Positions 22,380-32,522 of a stretch of 64,000 bases of DNA are shown here, one piece after another; within the stretch, counting starts at the first letter, position 1, and every line of letters begins with the position of its first letter. Source of the DNA: Plotosus lineatus. Its lineage: Eukaryota > Chordata > Actinopteri > Siluriformes > Plotosidae. Where the stretch lies: assembly GCA_024760905.1 (NCBI GenBank), contig CM045735.1:13537249-13601248 (forward strand), read 5' to 3'. The notes beneath the pieces are model-generated. The model was not told the origin of the DNA. It saw only the letters and a list, made by a program, of their open reading frames with translations, and did no database searches. The position numbers and the translations under genes are program-made.

Positions 22380-23075
22380 TCTCATCTGAGTTATAACCTA
22401 GATCGGTTCCAACTACCCAGTCAAAAGTCAGATTGGTCGTAAGTCGGATCCCATTCACCCAGCACTCGCTATGAATTCATGTGAAGCGTATTCTTCACCT
22501 GCATGTTCTTTCAACATGCGAAATAAACTTATAGTCTTTGCACTACTCCCAAGATCATTTTCACATTTCTTTGCCTATTTATCTTCCAACTATGTGTATA
22601 GCAACTTTTCCATCTCTGCAATCGGGCCCTCACACTGTTTTGTGATGATAACTGACTCGATCGGGGCTGCTGCTTTCACTGCTTCCTTAATGCGGTCCTT
22701 GTCCTTCAAAATTGTAGACACCGTGTAGTGGGAGAGATGGAGATCTCACTTTCACGTTCATCTTCGTCTTTGACGACAGCGCCTTCCTCGTTTTCTTGGT
22801 AGAATTGTCATCTGATGAATCGGACTTCCTCTTGGGGGCCATGGTAATGGTGTACAGTAAATGAATGTAAAATTGTACTGTAAAAGAGATGTTACTGCGA
22901 CGGTATCTACTCAATGAGTGTAGCGGTAGAATGCTGTGAGTGTGAGATGCTGTGCTGCCACAACGATGTGCGCTGCCAGACATATACAGTAAACTCATAA
23001 TAGGCATCTGCTAGACGGGGTCGTAAGTACAGGTGGTCGTAACTCGCGTATGTCGTAACTCGGATAGTGATTGTA
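22379..23075 (-). mobile_element. Tigger-C element with decayed transposase start
   Basis: Right end reads GTCGTAACTCGGATAGTGATTGTA and the left end has the diverged inverse (GAGTTATAACCTAG). On the minus strand an ATG near 22842 starts MAPKRKSDSSDDNSTKKTRK, a typical pogo/Tigger opening; see the pseudogene entry. Confidence 0.8.
22540..22842 (-). pseudogene. Tigger-C transposase N-terminal remnant
   Basis: First frame: MAPKRKSDSSDDNSTKKTRK, ALSSKTKMNVKV. After a frameshift: HYTVSTILKDKDRIKEAVKA, then APIESVIITKQCEG and IAEMEKLLY, then stops. This is the CENP-B-type helix-turn-helix of Tigger transposases. Roughly 40 residues expected between the two frames are missing, and the DDE domain is absent. 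Confidence 0.8.
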
Positions 23076-24202
23076 TCAACAATACATAATATGATACGTT
23101 ATATGAGGAATTTTGTTGTCTTGCTGCTGTCATGACTCTCATATTAACATTGTACAGCTTAGCTTACATAACTGACCTATTTTCCTTAAAACAGACAAAC
23201 AACACGTATTTTAGGTGTAAATGCCTCAATACAGATTTCAAACACCCAGTCCCTTCTGTCATCGCCTCACGGAAGGTGGATGAGAATAAAAAAGATGAGA
23301 AACACTAAAGGCTGGTCATAAAACGGGCGTAATTAGAAAGTTGAAGTTGCATCCCTGTTATGATACTTATTTATGCTCTTTTCCTCACAAATAGTTGGCT
23401 GATGAATTATATCAACGAGGACAATAATAAATTTGGACTTAAATGAACTACTAGACAAAGCCTACCATTCCAGAATATTCTGGATGAGATTTTATATTGT
23501 GTAGATGATATATTGTGTAGAATAATAATTAAGAAACTCTCCTTGAAAATCTCGGCTGCTATGAAGAACTTTGCTTATGTCTGTGATTTCTCTGTTTGTC
23601 AGGGGATGGGTGGTCTCCTTTTTCACTCATCAGCACATTGCAGACTGCTCTGTTTTAAGAGAAAAGAAAGAGGATTGAAAGTGATAACAGAATGAATGCC
23701 CACGCAGTCACAAAAAGACAAGAGCTGGTGATTGGATATGGGGCGATGAGATGTTTGTCCAGATTTCTGTTATTTGCGTGTAGTCAATTAAGCATCGGCA
23801 GAGCAATTTATATCATATTGTAAACTCCATTTAGCATGTAATATCAGGTATGAATAATCCCGTACTGAATGGAAAGAAGCAGAGAACAGAACTGCCCTTT
23901 CCAGCGATGACTAAACACTCCATGGAGGTTTACAGCACGGCAGCTCAATAGAAAGGCGGTGGTGTGTCTCCTTTACCGCCGTCATGCTGCTTTCAGTATA
24001 TCCCAGAGGGCAGATTTTTCACTTAAACAAATGTTCTGGCTTTTGCTTTACTGATGGCTTGATAGAATGTCAGGCCGGGTGCGAAGGGGGCGTATTTTAA
24101 CATCGGCAATGATTCACAAATCATCAGTGTTTCTCTAGGATAAGTGATACAACTAGTGCTAGGAAGGAATTGAATATATGGGGAACAGTTAGCAACAAGT
24201 TG
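23076..24202. other. No gene; unique-looking intronic or flanking DNA
   Basis: No repeat recognised. The part at 23870-24010 has balanced composition and could be conserved non-coding DNA, but that cannot be judged without an alignment. Confidence 0.4.
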
Positions 24203-24440
24203 GGGCAGCAGTAGCCTAATGGCTGTAGACTGAAAGGTCACTGGTTTGAATCCTGAACCAGCAGGAATAATGTGTGTGGGTGGGGGAGTGAGCTGTATCT
24301 TCCCTTCCTCCACCTTCATGGCTGAAGTGCCCATGAGTACGGCACCTAACCCGGAATTGCTCGATATGTGTGCTCCGGGTGTGTGTGTGCTCAATGTTTA
24401 CGTGTGTGCGCGCTCACTTTGGGTGGGCTAAATGCCGAGA
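24203..24440 (+). mobile_element. tRNA-derived SINE of another fish family
   Basis: Head GGGGCAGCAGTAGCCTAATG with B-box GGTTTGAATCC, then CTTCATGGCTGAAGTGCCCA and TGAGTACGGCACCTAACCC. The segment CTGAGGTGCCCTTGAGCAAG is typical of a widespread teleost SINE. Ends in GT-rich sequence. Confidence 0.65.
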
Positions 24441-24557
24441 TGATAATTTTGGTCACTGTTAAGGTTGAGTGCGGTGTACATTAACACTTTGTGTTGTTAG
24501 ACTTTTCAAAGTTAACGTGAAGAAAAAGGTCAGATGAAAAATACTGTCTCTGGATGT

Positions 24558-24893
24558 TTTGTTCATTTTCTGTAACCACTTAATCCTAATTAGGGTCGCG
24601 TGGAAGCTGGTGCCCATTCCAGCCGACTCTAGGCGAGGGCAGAGTACAACCTGGACAGCTTGCCAAGCCATCACCGGGCAAAAACACACTCATGGCTATG
24701 CGGCCTACTGTTGTCAAAAGTCAGCAATGGTTCTTTTACACCTCACACCAGAGACAGTGAGAGACACGGCCGGCCTTTGATAACCCAGTTAGCTGCACTG
24801 GGAGGACAGTGTCAACCTGTTGAGAGTGGGGCTTGAACCCCCAACTTTAGGATCAGTAATCCAGCACCTTTTACCACCAGGCCACCGCTGCCC
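24558..24893 (-). mobile_element. SINE-1, full length
   Basis: 11-bp target duplication TCTCTGGATGT at 24547-24557 and 24894-24904. The tail end is TTTTCTGTAACCACTTAATC on the + strand, without GAATGAATG. Confidence 0.92.
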
Positions 24894-24904
24894 TCTCTGG
24901 ATGT

Positions 24905-25607
24905 AGACAAGGCAAGTAACAGCGGCAATGATCAACGGTAATTTACTAAAATCCAAGAACTTTTGGGGGGCCTAGTGGCACCCAGGCCCTCAGGCCAAAA
25001 TTCAGGGTTTTTTTAATTTTTCCAACTTGCATTCATGAATTTACACATTGAGTACAGAGGTAATATATATCTCATGGGTTAACGCAGTGGGACTTGCAGA
25101 AGTGCTATACAAAAGTGCTATAGAGGTATTTCACTCATGCAGATATGACAATGTAGATACTTTGCTGAAAAAGACAATTGCTCTCATTAAATATTTAAAT
25201 ACTCAAAACAATAAAATAATCCTGTAACTTTACATGCATATTTTAATTATGATGTCAGTGGGGCATGAATGGCACACGGATTGAGAAATAATCCATATAG
25301 TTTTAATAAATACAATATTTGTAGAAACACACACAGCAACTTCCAGAACCTCATTTGAGAGAAAATAAATATGCAGCTCTTAAAATAGAAACACATTAGT
25401 TTAATAACTCAGTGAATTACACTTTTAAAAAAAATAATATTTATGCTTCGTGGAAAGAATACAATATTACAGTATGATGCTGTCCAGTAAATTTAAGGCA
25501 TTCAGTTTACAATTTTTTTTCAGAATAATTATGTGGATTACTTAATTCAACACTGAAATTCATTATTATACTGTTTTCTCCCTCCAAAAATAAACAAACC
25601 AACAACC
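24905..25607. other. No gene; AT-rich
   Basis: No recognised repeat or protein-like frame. Confidence 0.4.
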
Positions 25608-25608
25608 A

Positions 25609-26561
25609 ATTGCAGGCATGTTATTTGGTCGCGGAGCCGCAAAAATTCGTGCATTGAGGTTCTAATTCGTCATCCACGTGAATCGTCTAAATTCGAGGAA
25701 AAAAAAATTGTGTGTGTGTGTGTGTGTGTGTGTGGGGGGGTTGCTGAGTGCCCATTTCCCCCCGTTTTAAAATAATGCCTCACAAAAGGACTTGGCTTCA
25801 TGCCTTGAGTTGGCAAAACGAATAGAGCCAAAGATACTAAATATGATTGGTTGATAATTTTGTGTTGTGTAATTTGATGGGTCGAGACGCGGTTGTAAGG
25901 CTCCAGTTCTCTATGTGATGGTAGATCAACATTTCAAGTGCAGGAAGATTTAAATCTATATGAATTTGTAGATCTATAATAAATTATTAATGGCAAGAAT
26001 TATTGACAGAAAAGAGGAAAATTGGGCTAGGAAGGGCTAAGAAGCTCAGGAAGTGAAAGACAGCAAACTTTAATTTAATAATTATTTTGACAGTTTAAAT
26101 TAATGATATTTGTACTTTAAATTCAATAATTATTCACAGTTTAAATCTAATCATTTTTGGACGATGAATTCAGTAATTATTGACAGTTTAAATCTAATGG
26201 TGAATTTATTGTTAATGCAATACATGTAATTATTTTGACTGTAAGTGCCAGAATTTTTTATCGTTGACATTTGACTGCTGAAATATAATGTAAATCAGTA
26301 AGTAAATATACTTTTGTTATTTATATTTTGTTCATTCTTAGATTAGCCAAACAAGTTTTTGAAATGACAATTTAATACCAGCTGTTTTTAGGAATTTTAA
26401 ATCTAAATATTCACCAAATTGCCCCATTTCAAATGTAAAAATTGCAAAAGCTCCGACCCTTGGGAGGGAGGTATCCTCTAGGCGCCCTTGTTCATGGGTG
26501 GTTTGCACGCACATGGGGATTCACTTATTTTTAAATTGTCCAATGACATGCCTGCAATTAT
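25609..26561. mobile_element. Candidate unclassified inverted-repeat element
   Basis: Ends ATTGCAGGCATGTTATTTGG (left) and CCAATGACATGCCTGCAAT (right) are inverse copies with one mismatch and one gap, about 20 bp. The interior is AT-rich and non-coding, with a (GT)n at 25709-25733 and three loose repeats of a unit containing CAGTTTAAAT(C/T)(T/A)AAT at 26078-26200. I do not recognise the superfamily; a chance 20-bp inverted match is possible but unlikely at this length. Confidence 0.5.
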
Positions 26562-26796
26562 AACATGGACCTTTTCAAAAAATGTTGCCTACCTCTGTTT
26601 TATTTTGTAATTGCTGGTTTGTCCAAACATGTAAAAATGCCAAAACTATCAAGTGTCTGACTGGTGACAAGTATAGTTTTAATTTATAATTTAATTCACT
26701 TGTGACTTTTTGTTTAAGAATAATTACAAATGAAACCTGCTTTAACATTTTTAGTAAGCTAAAGTTTTGTAAAAAAAAAAAAAAAAAGTAAAACAA

Positions 26797-27052
26797 TGCA
26801 GTGATCCCTCGCTACTTCGTGCTTCAGTTTCTGCGGCTTCAGTGCATTGTGGGTTTTTCAAAAATATTCATAGAAAAATAAAACATGAAGAAAAAATAGG
26901 GAAAAAGTTAAGGAAAATGCTGCAAAACAAGGCCAAATATGCAAACCCCCCCCAAGCAAAGACAAACAAAAAAAACAACCCAAAGCCCCCCAAACAAAAC
27001 TTCTTACATTTTTAAGTGAGGTGCACATCCTGTGTGTGCGTAGCGTCTGGGT

Positions 27053-27096
<44 letters not shown>

Positions 27097-27602
27097 TTAT
27101 ATTTTATTTCCATCTTATGCATTCTTTTTGAATGTTTAATTGTCATAAGCATTTATAGCGTGAAATATGCATTTATATTGTATGGACATATAAACCCCCC
27201 CAGTGCGGCTAACTGGGTTATCAAAGGCGGGCCATGTCTCTCACTGTCTATGGTGAGAGGCATGTAAAAGAACCATTGCTGACTTTCGTAAAGAGTAGGC
27301 TGCAAAGTCGTCAGCGTGTTTCTGTCCCTTGCTAAAAGGGTTGTGACAGGAAGGGCATCCGACGTAAAAAAAAAAAACCTCTGCCAAATCAAACGTGCGA
27401 ATCAGATGATTCGCTGTGGCGACTCCCAAGTAAAAGGAAAAAAGCCGAAAGGAAGACAGACAATTGTATAGACATATACAGTCAGTTGTGGGGGGGTGGT
27501 GGTGGTGGTGGTGGTGTGGGGGGGGTGTGGATCGCACTTCGTGGAAATTCGCCGTTCGCGGAGAGTCTCTATTCCAATTAACCGCAAATAGTGAGGATTC
27601 AA
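26797..27602 (+). mobile_element. Tigger-A element, split by a SINE-2
   Basis: Left end GCAGTGATCCCTCGCTACTT, right end CGCAAATAGTGAGGATTC, both diverged. Carries a (GT)n at 27056-27092 and a GGTGGTGG patch. The SINE at 27193-27462 interrupts it. Confidence 0.82.
27193..27462 (+). mobile_element. SINE-2, 5' truncated, nested in Tigger-A
   Basis: Starts in the C-run linker and lacks the tRNA-like head. The tail is intact (CTGTGGCGACTCCCAAGTAA, CCGAAAGGAAG). Target duplication of 16 bp with one mismatch, ATTGTAT(G/A)GACATATA, at 27177-27192 and 27463-27478. Confidence 0.92.
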
Positions 27603-27629
27603 TGTGAAACAATGAAAAAATAAAAAAAG

Positions 27630-27795
27630 GCCAGGAGCTGTAGTGGCCTGGTAGTAAGGTGCTGGATTAATGATCCCAAGATTAGGTGCTCAAGACTCAC
27701 TATCAATGGGTTGTCACTGTTGTACACCTAGTGCAACGAACTGGGTTTAAAAAAACAGCGTAATTAGAATGAAGCAGTTAAGGAAATGAATTAAT
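27630..27795 (+). mobile_element. SINE-1 with a large internal deletion
   Basis: Head TAGTGGCCTGGTAGTAAGGT through GAACTGGGTT, then a jump to the last 40 bases (TAATTAGAATGAAGCAG, AATGAATTAATAAA). Confidence 0.8.
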
Positions 27796-28211
27796 AAACA
27801 TATGAAAAATTTTATCTTCGAATCCGTGGCTGTCGCATATATAATCATCCTCGTCATCTACCAATCGAAAGTTGCATTGAAATCTCTGGTGCAGAGTAGA
27901 AGATGGAGGTTGGATTCGATACAGTAATGACCTGAGGGGAACTTTGCGTTCCTTAACAGTATATAGATTGAAAATGTATATAAAATAATATTCTTTTTGG
28001 GTAATACATAAGTCCTAGGCCTGGCAGGTAAAGATCTCTTTTAATTTATCTCATTATGTCGCTATATTATATTATATTACTCTCTCTGCTCTAAGAGATC
28101 ATGTGTTTTTTCCCTTAAGTAACTTATTAAATTTAAACACTTTACAGTAAATCTTTGAAATTGTGGCTTTTATACACTGTATGTTAATTACTCCCCCGCA
28201 GACACAATCTT
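27796..28211. other. No gene or recognised repeat
   Basis: Unique-looking AT-rich sequence. Confidence 0.4.
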
Positions 28212-28422
28212 TTCACTGTCCATGGTGAGAGATTCATGTAAAAGAACCATTGCTGACCTTTGACAAGAGTAGCTGCATAGCCATCAACGTGCTTCTGCCC
28301 TATGATGGCCTGGCGAGCTGTCCAGGGTGTACTCTACCTTCGCCCGGAGTCAACTGGGATGGGTGCCAGCTTCCTCGCAACCCTAATTAGGATTAAGTGG
28401 TTCAGAAAATGAATGAATGAAG
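28212..28422 (+). mobile_element. SINE-1, 5' truncated
   Basis: Begins in the central block (TCTTTTCACTGTCCATGGTG) and ends AAAATGAATGAATGAAG. Confidence 0.9.
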
Positions 28423-28579
28423 ACAAACTACTATACTGCTGGCAGATTAATACCTCATCGGAAATACACTGTGTACTGTATTATTCACTTGGTGAACATT
28501 CTATTATACATTTATTGCCAAACTTGCTGTTATATTAACCTCCTTTTCATTTTGGAAAAGAATCCCAGGCGTTAATTGG

Positions 28580-28823
28580 GCGAAGAAGTTTCCCAGAAGT
28601 GTTCACTGGGCTTATGGCTAGGGCTCTGTGCAGGCCATTCAAAATTGTCTGCTTCATTTTTGGCAAACCGTGTCTTTATATCGCTTGCTTTGTGTCTGGA
28701 CAAGTTAATTCCAGGAAAGTGAATTCTTAATGCAGCAACTGGCTGCTTCAGAGTTCAGCCAACAGTTTGGGCAAAAAATTCGTTAATTGGTGTGATGGTC
28801 AGTGTCCCATATATTGTAGAAAT
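28580..28823. mobile_element. Tc1-like transposon remnant
   Basis: GGGCTCTGTGCAGGCCATTC, then the AAACCGTGTCTTTAT and GCTTTGTGTCTGGAC words and a GTGTGATGGTCAGTGTCCCA end correspond to scattered parts of a common fish Tc1-like element in its non-coding orientation. Strongly shortened. Confidence 0.45.
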
Positions 28824-29420
28824 GTCTTCAAGCATCATAAAATATTTTTGTAATATCGCCCGCCTGTACAGAATGTTTTTTGCAGATATGAACGGAAGCC
28901 TACAGGACCCAGAAATAGTAAAAATGCCTAAGGTGCATCATTGGGACACATCGATGACACTGTGATTGGTAATCGCACGCAAAGAAATGATGCACTAATT
29001 ATTTTCCAAATGGCAAGCGTCTGTAATAAAGTATGTCATGTACCCGCAATCATTCTTCTTGTGGCTGCTGATTAATTTGCTGTAATGAGAGATGCCGCCT
29101 TTTGTAGAAGATTGTTCTTTCTGATTAATCCGTCGTGACACCATGCCTTCCGTTCAGCTACATGTCACTGACTCAAAATTCTGCCACAAAAGGATGCACT
29201 ACACCTGTAATGTGCTAAAGCCTGCTTGAGGCATGGCTGGTTCACTCGAGCGGAAGACACAATTAGGCCGGTCCCATCTATCAACCAACCCGCTCCACTC
29301 CAGCGACCAAGCGGCTCTGCTGAGTCATTTGTAAAAGTTTGTGAATGGCAGTGGAATTAACCTCACTGGAGCACTGTGGGATCTGGTGCTATCTTGATGA
29401 TGCACTTTCACGGCTAACCT
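28824..29420. other. No gene; repeat-free, balanced sequence
   Basis: Contains two CTGATTAAT words (near 29087 and 29133) of homeodomain-site type. Candidate conserved non-coding sequence only. Confidence 0.35.
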
Positions 29421-29421
29421 T

Positions 29422-29490
<69 letters not shown>

Positions 29491-29506
29491 TAGATAGATA
29501 GATATT

Positions 29507-29538
<32 letters not shown>

Positions 29539-29562
29539 GAGAGAGACAGAGAGAGAGAGACA
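29421..29562. repeat. Compound (GT)n(GATA)n(GA)n microsatellite
   Basis: GT array to 29489, four GATA units, then GA repeats with GATAGA and GACA interruptions. Confidence 0.95.
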
Positions 29563-29997
29563 CAGCACTTCTCCCCTCCCCCTGTAGATGACAAGCTGCT
29601 TTTGGATTGCGTGTGGGTGGATTTTGTGCCTCCTTCATTTCTCTGCCTGCCATTCTTTGATATGATTGCCCTGTCTGCCTCGGAGCACGCTTGCTGGCAA
29701 GAAGCAGATGAATGCTGTGTGGGCTTTAAGTTTTGTTCTTTTAAATTCATGAGGGATGGCCTTTTATACAGACTGTCATTCACCTGCTGCTGTCCCTGTA
29801 ATTAGTCCGTGTAACACAACAAGCACTGGAGCAGGAGTCGCTCTGTGATGCATGCATCTTGTGTTCATAGACAACTGCTTATTTATGGACACGCATGGAC
29901 TTTGCTTTAATTGAACCAAGGTGTGGTTCCCATCATGTGTGAAAGCCAGTGGCATTACAGTGTTGAGAAGCATGATTGACATGATTCAGTTTGTCAC
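29563..29997. other. No gene; repeat-free
   Basis: Unique-looking. Open frames on both strands lack protein-like character and splice signals. Confidence 0.4.
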
Positions 29998-30138
29998 TAC
30001 AGGTAGTCGCCGACTTATGACTGTTTGACTTTACAACCACCCATGACTGGAGAAAAAAAAAAAAAATCTTATATACTTGGGTGTCACGTATGTATCATCA
30101 GCCTAGCCGAGAGTATCAAATGGGCTGAACCATGCACG

Positions 30139-30148
30139 TGTGTGTGTG

Positions 30149-30199
<51 letters not shown>
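30139..30199. repeat. (GT)n array, left arm
   Basis: GT dinucleotides with one GC interruption directly left of the nested Tigger-A. Confidence 0.95.
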
Positions 30200-30201
<2 letters not shown>

Positions 30202-30668
30202 AGGGATCCCTCGCAACTTCGCGCCTCAATTCATGTCTCAGTGCATCGCGGTTTTAAAAAAAATATTCATCGAATTAAAAAATAAGGAAATGAAGGAAGA
30301 ATAGGGGAAAAAGTTAAGGAAAATGCCACAAAACAAGGCCAAAAAAATAAACTTGAACAAACAAAAAAACAACCCAAAACCCCACATCAAAACAACTTAC
30401 ATTTTAATGTGAGTTACACATCTGTGTGTATATTTATATTTTATTTACATCTTATGCAATATTTTTGAAGGTTTAATTGTTATTATAAGCATTCAGAACA
30501 TTAAATATGTATTTATTGATATTATATAAACATATACATGTACTATACGTCAGTCAGGGGAGTGGGGGGTAGGGGGGTTTGATCCTACTTCGCGGAATCC
30601 GGCGGTCGCGGGGGGGCCTCGGTCCCAATTAACTGCGGAAAGGGAGGGATATATATATATATATATAT

Positions 30669-30671
<3 letters not shown>
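30199..30671 (+). mobile_element. Tigger-A nested between (GT)n and (CA)n arms
   Basis: Left end TACAGGGATCCCTCGCAACT; the right end AGGGAGGGAT runs into (AT)n and GTA, so the last terminal bases were replaced by a TA array. A 58-bp (GT)n precedes it and a 54-bp (CA)n follows. Confidence 0.85.

Positions 30672-30725
<54 letters not shown>
30650..30725. repeat. (TA)n(CA)n array, right arm
   Basis: TA units continuing into CA units on the right border of the nested Tigger-A. Confidence 0.95.
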
Positions 30726-30730
<5 letters not shown>

Positions 30731-31087
30731 CCATCCTGTACTCTTCCTCTTTCCATCATCTGAGCCAACAATGACTCCAATGCTCTGGACTCTGGGAGTT
30801 GGCTCTTGATTCTTTGGACCATGAACTGATTCATGAGATGTGACTCCTCCCCCACGTTTTTTCTAAAGAGATGCATTAGGTTCAAAATGCATTTTCGCTA
30901 GTCCTCCTTCACCTTCTCCATATATTAATGTCTAAAGAAAGGTAAAAAGATTGCAAACAAAATTTTGACATGAACTTGTAGAACAGTACAGTATACATAA
31001 TAGTAGTAATACATTTATCGACCTGACTTCCAAGCAACCCGTCATTGATCAGAACCAAATGCTGTCGTATGTCGAACACTATCTGTA

Positions 31088-32089
31088 TTTTCAAATGACA
31101 AAGAAGGGGTTTCCATAATGGCAAATTATTATCATCATCAGTGGGAAAACTGAGCACCTTGTTATTTCATAGGATGAAGCCCTGTAATTAGCATATTTGT
31201 GCTGCGAATATTTGCACCGTGAACGTCTTGTGCTAGTCTGCATGGCTATAAATATTCTCGAAGAAGAACAACTCTTACTTTGTAGATGATAAGCCATACA
31301 TCCAAATAGCACTGATGCCACCACATGAGTGTTGGGTTCACAGAAAGTTAATTAAAAGACATTGTATTCTGTAACCCTGCATGCACAGACATGATATGTG
31401 AAATTCTTTTGCTGACCGTGAGCTAATAAGCCCTTCCACCAATGTAGGTCTGAACAAAACATTTGACACCAGAAAGCTGGAGCTTCAGAGCCCAATAACA
31501 AACTAGTAATGCTGATTTATTTAGTGACTTTCAAGAGCAGTGGACCCCCCCAAAAAAAAAAAAAAAAAAAAAAAAACACCTTAAATGATGAAGAAATTTA
31601 TTGACATATTATCCCATAATATTGTACAATAATCTTGTTCCAGAGCGTATTCTGGTGTATATTGGAAATACCTCCTTGATATACAGGGCGCCATTCAAAC
31701 CAAGAGATAGTTTAGAGTCTCAAATCCAACAACTAGCATGTTCTTGAGAACCTGAAGATGATCACATGGCATGCTCCAAACAGACAATAGCTTCAGCTTC
31801 GGATCAAACTGGTGACCCTGCGGTTGTGAGGTTCACAAAATAACCAGCTCCACTAATTTCGACTAATCTAATTGGCTGAGTGATGTTTCAAAGACCACTC
31901 CACTCACCTTTGGTTGGCACATAATATGCCAGTGACGTCATTGGTGGCAGACATAAGAAATGATACATTTCTATTGAACGTCGATTACTATGACTTCAGA
32001 TATAAAAGCCTGCTGGAGTAACATAGAAAGAAAACGTCACCAGAAGTATCTTGAGAAGAAAGTACAATCAATGTGAATTATCTAGTAGC
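31088..32089. other. No gene; poly-A run and a weak tRNA-like trace
   Basis: A-run at 31551-31576. On the minus strand near 31800-31860, GGGTCACCAGTTTGATCC resembles a B-box of a tRNA-derived SINE, too short to classify. Confidence 0.35.
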
Positions 32090-32100
32090 TGGCCAATAGG

Positions 32101-32256
32101 CGACTTTCGACAAGAGTAGGCTACATAGCCATCAGCGTGTTTCTGCCCTGTGATGGCCTGGTGAGCTGTCCAGGATGTACTCTGCCCTCGCCCGGAGTCG
32201 GCTGGGATGGGCACCAGCCTACCTGCAACCCTAATTAGGATTAAGTGGTTACAGAA
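32101..32256 (+). mobile_element. SINE-1, 5' truncated
   Basis: Only the last 156 bases. Target duplication TGGCCAAT(A/G)GG at 32090-32100 and 32257-32267. Confidence 0.92.
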
Positions 32257-32522
32257 TGGCCAATGGGCTGTAAAGCAAGTTTTGTATAACTCATGGTTTT
32301 CTTTCCATAGTGGGTTCCACAAATTTGAAAGCACACAATTGTACTTTGTTTACTGTTAGAATACAATTTACTTGGTTCAGTAGAACTATGAGGCTCAAAC
32401 CTGTTCTACAAAAACATGTCTCACGTGTCCCACGTGCACATGGTGAGCTCCATGAAGACGTTCCTTGCCACGGTTGGAGTGGAAGCAACTTGAGTTGTTT
32501 GCACAGCGAAGTGACCTTAACC

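Larger units (their letters stand above)
29998..31087 (+). mobile_element. Tigger-D element containing a Tigger-A
   Basis: Left end TACAGGTAGTCGCCGACTTA, right end GTCGTATGTCGAACACTATCTGTA (inverse, diverged), with TA at both ends. Shares ACTTGGGTGTCACGTATGTA and CAGCCTAGC with the second copy at 44219. The inner part CAATGACTCCAATGCTCTGG has no coding frame. Confidence 0.75.
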
